Below are positions 1 through 5,554 of a DNA stretch of 5,554 bases, piece by piece. Each line of letters begins with the position of its first letter. The stretch's first letter is position 1. The position numbers were made by a program, and so were the translations under genes. Location: positions 1 to 5,554 of the forward strand of contig JAEZQR010000212.1 in NCBI GenBank assembly GCA_023413015.1. Reading direction: 5' to 3'. The notes beneath the pieces are model-generated. The model did not search any database and was not told where the DNA came from. It saw only the letters and a list, made by a program, of their open reading frames with translations. This stretch comes from Pseudomonadota bacterium (GTDB lineage: Bacteria; Pseudomonadota; Alphaproteobacteria; Sphingomonadales; Sphingomonadaceae).

Positions 1-170
1 GTCTTGAGCTGCCGGTTCGACAGCCGGTCCTCCAGTTCGTTGCCGATGCAATAGGCGGTCGAGCGATCGAAGCCGTAATCCATCAGCTTCTGCGCGATCC
101 GCACCTCGGGCGAAGCGCAGGCCGACAGCGCCAGCGTCGCCGCGACCGGGATCATCCACAATCGATTCAT
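1..170 (-). CDS. Small putative lipoprotein, N-terminal part (cut by window edge)
   Basis: Open from the start at 170 to the window edge: 56 residues beginning MNRLWMIPVAATLALSACAS. The N-terminus is a short lipoprotein signal peptide: an Arg near the start, a hydrophobic stretch at about residues 4-16, and a lipobox LSAC with the lipidated Cys at 18, so the mature protein should be membrane-anchored. The start at 170 is preferred because GAGGAG (182-177) lies 6 bases upstream of it; the in-frame ATG at 176 directly touches that motif. The visible mature part (VRIAQKLMDYGFDRSTAYCIGNELEDRLS...) is polar and probably helical, with a second Cys at 41. It resembles, from memory, short uncharacterised sphingomonad proteins with a Cys-containing helix followed by a 'DRLS..QL' segment. 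Function unknown. It diverges from the sulfotransferase gene and has no evident tie to the carotenoid genes. Confidence 0.8.
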   Translation of the reverse strand, partial: MNRLWMIPVAATLALSACASPEVRIAQKLMDYGFDRSTAYCIGNELEDRLSNRQLK

Positions 171-273
171 ATCCATCTCCTCGGGCGTTCGAACGCACCA
201 ACGGTGCACCGGTGGCAGACCATGCCTGAACCGCCGCTGACGCACGGCCCCGGCCGCGCTATGACGGCACCGG
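171..273. promoter_or_regulatory. Divergent intergenic region, lipoprotein / sulfotransferase
   Basis: This 103-base gap separates two divergent genes, so promoters for both should lie in or near it. I could not pick convincing -35/-10 boxes on either strand. The lipoprotein side has a clear Shine-Dalgarno (177-182). Just beyond it is a perfect 12-base palindrome GCGTTCGAACGC (185-196), then GCACC-AAC-GGTGC (195-207), GGTGCACC (203-210) and CACCGGTG (207-214), all overlapping. No Shine-Dalgarno is visible before the sulfotransferase start at 274. The regulatory role is inferred from position only. Confidence 0.4.
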
Positions 274-1518
274 ATGCCGCTCCCGCCCGCCACCACCTAC
301 CGGCCGCGCCTCGTGCGCCACGCCAACGCGATGCTGCCGAAGCTATGGGACCGCCGCATCCTGCCGCCGCCCGATCTGCGCGAGGAAACGCTCGACGCAC
401 AGTCGATCCGCGCCACCGGCCTCACCGACTTCGGCGACGCCTGGTTCCGGCAACCGCTGCGCGTACTCCTCCCCGCCCTGCGCGAGGAGGCGAACCTCAA
501 CGCGATGGGCCGCCTGATCGCGCACGGCTCGCTGCTCAAGCTGCTCAAGGAGCGGCTGTGGGCGCAGGCGCTATTCGCGGCGCATCCCGAAATCCGCACC
601 CGCTCTCTCACCGCGCCGGTCATGATCGTCGGCCCGATGCGATCGGGCACCACCCGCCTCCACCGCCTGCTCGCCAGCGACGACCGTTTCGCGCATCTCC
701 GCCTTTACGAAGCCCTGTGCCCGGCCCCGTGGCCATCGAGCTTCTGCCGGAAGCGCGATCCGCGGATCGCCTACACGGCGCGCGGCTGGAAGGCGCTCAA
801 CTGGATCAACCCCGCCAATGCCGCCGTCCACCCGACCGGCGCGCTCGAACCCGACGAGGAACTCGGCCTGCTCGAGAACAGCGCCTGGGGCGCGCAGATC
901 GAGGCGCAGCGCCGCGTGCCGAGCTACGCCCGCTTCTGCGAAGCCATTGATGCCGCGCCCGCCTACGCGCACATGGCCGATCTGCTACGCCTCACCGGCT
1001 GGTTCCGCGGCGACGACCCCGCCAAGCCCTGGGTCTTGAAGACGCCGCAGCACATGCAGGACTTGGCGGCGCTAGTCCGCGTGTTCCCCGATGCACGCCT
1101 GATCTTCATCCACCGCGACCCGTCCAGCGTCGTCGGCTCCGCCTGCTCGCTCGTCTGGCATCAGATGGTCGTCCAGAGCGACGAGGTCGATCCGCACTGG
1201 ATCGGCCGCGAATGGCTTCACAAGACCGAACACCGCGTCCGCACAACCCTTGCGGTACGCGAGACCTTCCCCGCGTCACGCCAACTCGACGTTACCTTCG
1301 ACGAGATGAACCGCGACTGGCTTGGCGTCATCCACCGCGTCTACGGTTTCCTCGACATGGACATCGGCCCGGCGCTCGCCCCGATGAAGGTCTATCTCGA
1401 CCGCGCCGCCCGCGAGCACCCCTTCGCCGCGCACCAATACGATCTCGTCGATTTCGGCCTCGACGCCGACGAGGTGCGCGAACGCTTCGCCGGCTACGCC
1501 ACCCGCTTCCTCGCCTGA
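274..1518 (+). CDS. Sulfotransferase family protein (PAPS-dependent)
   Basis: A 414-residue protein predicted to move a sulfuryl group from PAPS to an acceptor hydroxyl, probably in the cytoplasm, as no signal peptide or membrane segment is seen. The 5'-phosphosulfate loop is GPMRSGTT (residues 120-127) after a hydrophobic strand (APVMIV), followed by the helix RLHRLLA. The 3'-phosphate binding region is FPDARLIFIHRDPSSVVGS (271-289), with Arg281 and Ser289 as candidate contacts; VLKTPQH (254-260) precedes it. These features and the length, with about 110 residues before the P-loop, fit the bacterial Sulfotransfer_3-type family. ATG 274 is the first start after an in-frame TGA at 262; no Shine-Dalgarno is evident, and Met20 (331) is a possible alternative. 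The gene overlaps the 3' end of crtW by 25 bases, tail-to-tail. The acceptor is unknown. Because the neighbours make hydroxylated carotenoids, a xanthophyll is a reasonable candidate, but such enzymes also occur away from carotenoid genes. Confidence 0.9.
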   Translation: MPLPPATTYRPRLVRHANAMLPKLWDRRILPPPDLREETLDAQSIRATGLTDFGDAWFRQPLRVLLPALREEANLNAMGRLIAHGSLLKLLKERLWAQALFAAHPEIRTRSLTAPVMIVGPMRSGTTRLHRLLASDDRFAHLRLYEALCPAPWPSSFCRKRDPRIAYTARGWKALNWINPANAAVHPTGALEPDEELGLLENSAWGAQIEAQRRVPSYARFCEAIDAAPAYAHMADLLRLTGWFRGDDPAKPWVLKTPQHMQDLAALVRVFPDARLIFIHRDPSSVVGSACSLVWHQMVVQSDEVDPHWIGREWLHKTEHRVRTTLAVRETFPASRQLDVTFDEMNRDWLGVIHRVYGFLDMDIGPALAPMKVYLDRAAREHPFAAHQYDLVDFGLDADEVRERFAGYATRFLA

Positions 1519-2210
1519 GGCAGCGCCCACCACGGCATCGACGGGTGCAGATGGTGCTCATGGTGGAACCCGCCGAAGTGGAAGCAGGTGACGAGCGATC
1601 CCAGCCATCCCAGCCGCGTGCTGCGCGCGTTATGCCGGTCGGCGAAGACATCGTCGCCATGGCGGTGCGGCAGCCAGGTACCGAACAGGAACAGCTGCAC
1701 CGACGACAGCAGCGCCGGCACCGCCCAGAATATGGCGATGTTCACCAGCTTCGCGCCGAGCGCCATGTAGACCAGCGCCACGACCGTGATCCGCGCCAGC
1801 TGCGCATGCGTGTAGTAGCCGCCGAAGAAACCGAGATACCAGCGCAGGAAGCCACGCGGATTGCGTGCGTCGAAGTCGGGATCGTCGCTCGTCCCGGCGA
1901 AGCGGTGATGCCGGAAGTGGTTCGTCTCCAACCGCTTGTATGAGAAGCAGGCATAGATCGCCGCGCACAGCGTCCCGATCGCGCGGTTGAGCCGCGGCCG
2001 TCCTGGCGCAAGGCTGCCGTGCATGCAGTCGTGCGCGACGATGAACAGGCCCGCCGACAGCCATGTCTGGATGAGGATCACCCCGGCTACCAGCCCGAGC
2101 GAGCCCGGCAACTCGTAGGCGAAGATGCCGACCACATGCAGCGTCGCCCAGCCGGCGATGATCGCCGCCGCCAGCGCGAGGCTCATAGCCGTCTGCTGCC
2201 TCATCGACAT
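1494..2210 (-). CDS. crtW: Beta-carotene 4-ketolase CrtW
   Basis: A di-iron membrane oxygenase that converts the C4 methylene of beta-ionone rings to a ketone, giving echinenone and canthaxanthin from beta-carotene, and astaxanthin together with CrtZ. The 238-residue protein has the fatty-acid-desaturase-type histidine boxes: HDCMH (60-64), HFRHH (98-102) and HHEHH (216-220). It also has CrtW-type blocks: GTSDDPDF (106-113), FGTWLPHRH (176-184), FADRHNARS (189-197), TCFHFGGFHHEHHLHP (208-223) and PWWALP (226-231). Hydrophobic segments at about 10-32, 37-58 and 141-180 fit a multi-pass inner-membrane protein. Length is close to the usual 240-260. The upstream frame is closed by a TAG just before ATG 2210. 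An AGGG lies 2 bases before that ATG, and the in-frame ATG at 2204 (Met3) sits at a better distance from it, so the true start may be 2204. It diverges from crtZ. Confusion with CrtO is unlikely, as CrtO is a CrtI-like flavoprotein. Confidence 0.95.
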   Translation of the reverse strand: MSMRQQTAMSLALAAAIIAGWATLHVVGIFAYELPGSLGLVAGVILIQTWLSAGLFIVAHDCMHGSLAPGRPRLNRAIGTLCAAIYACFSYKRLETNHFRHHRFAGTSDDPDFDARNPRGFLRWYLGFFGGYYTHAQLARITVVALVYMALGAKLVNIAIFWAVPALLSSVQLFLFGTWLPHRHGDDVFADRHNARSTRLGWLGSLVTCFHFGGFHHEHHLHPSMPWWALPQARKRVA

Positions 2211-2229
2211 GGCCCTGCGCTAACGCCCC

Positions 2230-2259
2230 TGCACCTCGAATGGAAGCACGGGAGGTGCA
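2230..2259. repeat. Inverted repeat, candidate operator (crtW-crtZ)
   Basis: TGCACCTC (2230-2237) and its exact reverse complement GAGGTGCA (2252-2259) are separated by 14 bases. The arm centres are 22 bp apart, about two helical turns, as expected for a dimeric DNA-binding regulator contacting one face. It lies in the middle of the divergent region, 19 bases upstream of the crtW start and 31 upstream of the crtZ start. It could also fold as a weak RNA hairpin in a crtW leader. Its role is inferred. Confidence 0.5.
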
Positions 2260-2269
2260 ACACGGGGCC

Positions 2270-2290
2270 GGCCGCGCTATATGCGCGGCC
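2270..2290 (+). repeat. GC-rich hairpin abutting the crtZ start codon
   Basis: The arm GGCCGCGC (2270-2277), loop TATAT (2278-2282) and arm GCGCGGCC (2283-2290) form a perfect 8-bp all-GC stem with a 5-base loop. The last stem base directly precedes the crtZ ATG at 2291. If transcribed, it would fill the position normally held by a Shine-Dalgarno, which crtZ lacks. If transcription starts at the ATG, the same sequence acts only as DNA, with the TATATG forming a possible -10. Confidence 0.55.
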
Positions 2291-2809
2291 ATGAGCCTCG
2301 GTATCGGCCTCCTGATCCTGCTCGCGACCGTCGCCTTCATGGAAGGCTTCGCCTACGCGATGCATCGCTGGATCATGCACGGGCCGCTCTGGGTATTGCA
2401 CGAATCCCACCATCGCCCGCGCACCGGCTGGTTCGAGCGCAACGACTGGTTCGCCGTCGTCTTCGCTATCCCATCGGTGCTGCTGATCTTCATGGGCACG
2501 CAGCTCGGCTTCTCGCCGGCCTTCGCCTGGATCGGCACCGGCATTGCGGTCTACGGCGCGATCTACTTCGGCTTCCATGACGTCATCGTCCACCGCCGCG
2601 TGAAGCACGGCTGGCGTCCGAAGAGCGACTATATGCGCCGCATCGTGCAGGCCCATCGGCTGCACCACGCCGTCGAGACTAGGGAAGGCACCGTCTCGTT
2701 CGGCTTCCTCTATGCGCCGCCCGTTCGCAGGCTGAAGGCCCAGCTCGCCGCCAGCGAGGCCGCGCGCCTCAGGGCGCCGTCCAGAGACCGTTCCGCGCCG
2801 GCGCCATAG
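2291..2809 (+). CDS. crtZ: Beta-carotene 3-hydroxylase CrtZ
   Basis: A non-heme di-iron membrane hydroxylase that adds 3-OH groups to beta-ionone rings, giving zeaxanthin from beta-carotene, or astaxanthin with CrtW. The 172-residue protein (MSLGIGLLIL...) shows the four CrtZ histidine motifs: HRWIMH (25-30), HESHH (37-41), HDVIVH (96-101) and HRLHH (122-126). It also has the GPLWVLHESHHRPR and YAPPVRRLKAQL blocks. Hydrophobic segments lie at about 3-20, 53-70 and 79-95. An in-frame ATG at 2240 would add 17 polar residues unlike the family and lacks a ribosome site; start 2291 gives a normal CrtZ N-terminus. The polar tail after about residue 150 (ASEAARLRAPSRDRSAPAP) is longer than needed, and its coding region overlaps the 3' end of crtB on the other strand by 41 bases. 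It is divergent from crtW, consistent with joint work on the same rings. Confidence 0.95.
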   Translation: MSLGIGLLILLATVAFMEGFAYAMHRWIMHGPLWVLHESHHRPRTGWFERNDWFAVVFAIPSVLLIFMGTQLGFSPAFAWIGTGIAVYGAIYFGFHDVIVHRRVKHGWRPKSDYMRRIVQAHRLHHAVETREGTVSFGFLYAPPVRRLKAQLAASEAARLRAPSRDRSAPAP

Positions 2810-3692
2810 CCCAACGGCGCCGCCGCATCGCCAGCGGCAGCGCCCGCGCCACCGCCAGCAGCTTCTCGCCCTTCGAGGTCGAGGCCCGCTTGTGCCAGGC
2901 GAGCGCTCCGAGTCCGCGCACGCGCCGCCCGATCCCGCCATATATGTCGGCGGCGGCCAGCACCGCCCAGGCCGAACGGAAGCCGAGTGCCGGCGTGCCG
3001 TAGCGCGCCGACTCCGCATAGCGCTCGGCTTCGGCAACGATCCGCGCCGCCACGCCGGCCAGCGCCTGTCGGTAGACCGGCTTGCCGAACTCGCCCGGCG
3101 GGATGTCCGCCTCGGCCAGCCACTCGTCGGGCAAGTAGCAGCGCCCAATCCGCGCATCCTCGCAGATATCGCGAACGATATTGTTGAGCTGGAAGGCGAT
3201 GCCGAGGTCGGAGGCCCGGTCGAGCGTCGCGCGATCGTCGGGCCGCACGCCCATGACGATCGCCATCATCACGCCGACCACCCCCGCGACATGGTAGCAA
3301 TATTCGAGCGTGTCCTCGAACCTCCGATAGGTCCGGTCGCGCGCATCCATCGCGAAGCCGGCGATCAGTTCCAGCGGATAACGCTCGGGCATCCCGGTCT
3401 CGGCCGCGACCTGCCCCAGTGCCCGGAACGGCCATTCACCGGCGTCCTCTCCTGCCAGCGCGCGCCGCGTCGCCGCCTCAATCCGCCTCAGGCGAACCTC
3501 GATGTCGGCCGCCGGCACGGCCTGACCGAAGCCGCTCACCTGCCCATCGATCACGTCGTCGCAGTGGCGGCACCAGGCATAGAGCAGATAGGCCCGCTCG
3601 CGCGTCGCCGGATCGAACAGCTTCGAGGCCAGCGCGAAGCTCTTCGACCCCTTGTCGATGGATTCGCGGCATTGGCGGATCAGATCATCCAC
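2769..3692 (-). CDS. crtB: Phytoene synthase CrtB
   Basis: Condenses two geranylgeranyl diphosphates head-to-head through prephytoene diphosphate to 15-cis-phytoene, the committed step of C40 carotenoid synthesis. The 307-residue protein belongs to the trans-isoprenyl diphosphate synthase, head-to-head (squalene/phytoene synthase) family. Visible are GSKSFALASKLF (15-26), the first Asp-rich motif in YAWCRHCDDVIDG (Asp45, Asp46, Asp49), EYCYHVAGVVG (130-140) and the second Asp-rich motif in NNIVRDICEDARIGRCYLP (Asp175, Asp179). The last 20 or so residues are Arg-rich and variable (MRRRRWAMAPARNGLWTAP). The start is GTG at 3692, supported by GGAGGA (3703-3698) 5 bases upstream and by a match to the usual N-terminus; the nearby ATG is out of frame. 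It lies downstream of crtY-crtI on the same strand, 123 bases after crtI, with a large palindrome between them. Confidence 0.96.
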   Translation of the reverse strand: MDDLIRQCRESIDKGSKSFALASKLFDPATRERAYLLYAWCRHCDDVIDGQVSGFGQAVPAADIEVRLRRIEAATRRALAGEDAGEWPFRALGQVAAETGMPERYPLELIAGFAMDARDRTYRRFEDTLEYCYHVAGVVGVMMAIVMGVRPDDRATLDRASDLGIAFQLNNIVRDICEDARIGRCYLPDEWLAEADIPPGEFGKPVYRQALAGVAARIVAEAERYAESARYGTPALGFRSAWAVLAAADIYGGIGRRVRGLGALAWHKRASTSKGEKLLAVARALPLAMRRRRWAMAPARNGLWTAP

Positions 3693-3697
3693 GCAGT

Positions 3698-3703
3698 TCC
3701 TCC
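3698..3703 (-). promoter_or_regulatory. Shine-Dalgarno of crtB
   Basis: GGAGGA on the minus strand, 5 bases before the GTG start of crtB at 3692. It is one of the two clear ribosome binding sites in the window and decides the non-ATG start. Confidence 0.75.
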
Positions 3704-3731
3704 GCCTGGGTGGTCCTGCTCCCCCTGGCAG

Positions 3732-3802
3732 CCGTCATCCCGGCGAAGGCCGGGCCCCAGAGCAACCGATCTCCTGGGTCCCGGCCTTCGCCGGGATGAC
3801 GG
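3732..3802. repeat. Intergenic palindromic repeat between crtI and crtB
   Basis: The left arm (3732-3760) and right arm (3774-3802) pair at 28 of 29 positions, the mismatch being 3755/3779, around a 13-base loop (3761-3773). Each arm is itself a smaller palindrome: CCCGGC-GAAG-GCCGGG at 3739-3754 and CCCGGC-CTTC-GCCGGG at 3780-3795. The core GTCATCCCGGCGAAGGC is of a kind I know as a highly repeated dispersed element in alphaproteobacterial, especially sphingomonad, genomes. It lies within the likely crtY-crtI-crtB transcription unit, 13 bases after the crtI stop and 39 bases before the crtB start. In RNA it would be a very stable hairpin. There is no U-tract after it on the minus strand, so it is not a typical intrinsic terminator. 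It could protect the upstream message, be a processing site, or lower crtB expression. Confidence 0.85.
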
Positions 3803-3815
3803 GCATTGCTGAACA

Positions 3816-5300
<1,485 letters not shown>

Positions 5301-5302
5301 CC

Positions 5303-5554
5303 TCACCCCCGCATCAATACCCGCACCGCGCGCCCGATCGGCACCGGCGGCTTGCCGATCAATATCCGTGCCTTGTCCTCGAAGGTCGACCGACCAGCGT
5401 AGAAACGCGCCACCAGCCCCTCGTTGAGCCGGTAGAAGCGTTCGAGCACGCGATAACGTTCCGGCGGCTCGGCGGCGTCGAACAGCATCCGGTTGAGCAT
5501 CCGGTAGAAGCCGCGCTCGCGCCACTTCCGCTCCGAATAGCGGCGCGCGGTGGC
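5303..5554 (-). CDS. crtY: Lycopene beta-cyclase CrtY, C-terminal part (cut by window edge)
   Basis: CrtY cyclises both ends of lycopene to beta-ionone rings, giving beta-carotene. Only the last 83 residues are in the window; the frame is open from the right edge to TGA 5303-5305. The sequence ATARRYSERKWRERGFYRML...NRMLFDAAEPPERYRVLERFYRL.EGLVARFYAGRST...KARILIGKPPVPIGRAVRVLM matches the conserved C-terminus of proteobacterial CrtY (FYRMLNRMLF, RFYRL, RFYAGRST and GKPPVP blocks). The N-terminal FAD/NAD fold and catalytic part lie outside. The gene is transcribed before crtI and its stop is 2 bases from the crtI ATG, so the two form one operon with crtB probably third. The crtY promoter is outside the window. 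Confidence 0.92.
   Translation of the reverse strand, partial: ATARRYSERKWRERGFYRMLNRMLFDAAEPPERYRVLERFYRLNEGLVARFYAGRSTFEDKARILIGKPPVPIGRAVRVLMRG

Larger units (their letters stand above)
2211..2290. promoter_or_regulatory. Divergent crtW-crtZ control region
   Basis: The ketolase and hydroxylase genes fire outward from this 80-base stretch, so it must hold or adjoin both promoters unless they are read from afar. It contains two perfect inverted repeats (2230-2259 and 2270-2290), listed separately. A TATATG at 2278-2283 could act as a -10 box for crtZ; if so, transcription would begin at about the ATG at 2291, giving a leaderless message. No good -35 match is seen 17 bases upstream of it, so this is tentative. 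No clear promoter was recognised for crtW. Confidence 0.5.

Noticed and set aside
167..400. Minus-strand open frame of 77 codons across the divergent gap
   Set aside because: Overlaps the lipoprotein start and the sulfotransferase 5' end, composition is that of a GC-rich shadow, and no ribosome site or motif is seen.
204..950. Long open frame (248 codons) on the plus strand over the sulfotransferase
   Set aside because: Shifted reading of the sulfotransferase gene, rich in Arg/Pro/Ala, with no family motifs; the 274-1518 frame carries the P-loop.
203..2259. Shared GGTGCA/TGCACC hexamer in both divergent regions as a common regulator site
   Set aside because: The hexamer also occurs within coding sequence in this window (for example in crtI), so two intergenic copies are not significant.
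2240..2290. Upstream start for crtZ at 2240
   Set aside because: Adds 17 residues unlike CrtZ, has no Shine-Dalgarno, and would make both arms of the operator-like repeat partly coding; 2291 gives the usual N-terminus.
2201..3157. Minus-strand open frame of 318 codons over crtZ and part of crtB
   Set aside because: Antisense to crtZ and out of frame with crtB; sequence is low-complexity Arg/Gly/Ala without motifs, while both real genes have full histidine or aspartate motifs.
3732..3802. Intrinsic terminator after crtI
   Set aside because: The stem is strong but no U-run follows on the minus strand, and the element resembles a dispersed repeat; recorded as a repeat instead.
2892..3812. Plus-strand open frame of 306 codons antisense to crtB
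   Set aside because: A shadow of crtB produced by high third-position GC; it would also run through the intergenic palindrome.
5301..5525. N-terminal extension of crtI to an ATG at 5525
   Set aside because: The extra 75 residues are an out-of-frame reading of crtY, whose conserved C-terminus is in the other frame; CrtI proteins begin a few residues before the GSGFGG motif, as at 5300.

Overview
This is GC-rich DNA carrying most of a C40 xanthophyll (carotenoid) biosynthesis locus. The crtY-crtI-crtB gene order, the CrtZ and CrtW types, the aryl/alkyl-type sulfotransferase and a dispersed GTCATCCCGGCGAAGGC-type palindrome between genes all suggest an alphaproteobacterium, most likely a yellow-orange pigmented sphingomonad (Sphingomonadales). 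That placement is my inference from gene content and style; no search was run.

Layout from left to right. Positions 1-170 (minus) hold the N-terminal part of a small lipoprotein cut by the window edge. A 103-base divergent gap (171-273) with several short palindromes follows. A sulfotransferase-family gene (274-1518, plus) runs tail-to-tail into crtW, the beta-carotene 4-ketolase (1494-2210, minus), overlapping it by 25 bases. crtW and crtZ (beta-carotene 3-hydroxylase, 2291-2809, plus) diverge from an 80-base region with two perfect inverted repeats, one of which touches the crtZ start codon. crtZ runs tail-to-tail into crtB (phytoene synthase, 2769-3692, minus), overlapping it by 41 bases. 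A 123-base gap with a large hairpin-forming palindrome separates crtB from crtI (phytoene desaturase, 3816-5300, minus). crtI is nearly fused to the end of crtY (lycopene cyclase, 5303 to the window edge, minus).

How the genes work together. CrtB joins two geranylgeranyl diphosphates to phytoene, CrtI desaturates it to lycopene, and CrtY cyclises lycopene to beta-carotene. CrtZ and CrtW then add 3-hydroxyl and 4-keto groups to the beta-ionone rings, so the expected products include zeaxanthin, canthaxanthin and astaxanthin-type pigments. The sulfotransferase could add a sulfate to a hydroxylated carotenoid. Sulfated xanthophylls are known from the related genus Erythrobacter, but the link here rests only on position and enzyme class. 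The core genes (crtY-I-B) and the ring-modifying genes (crtW, crtZ) are in different transcription units, and the two convergent gene pairs overlap at their 3' ends.

No tRNA, rRNA, CRISPR array, insertion sequence or phage gene was seen. The many long open frames antisense to the genes are what high-GC coding DNA normally produces.
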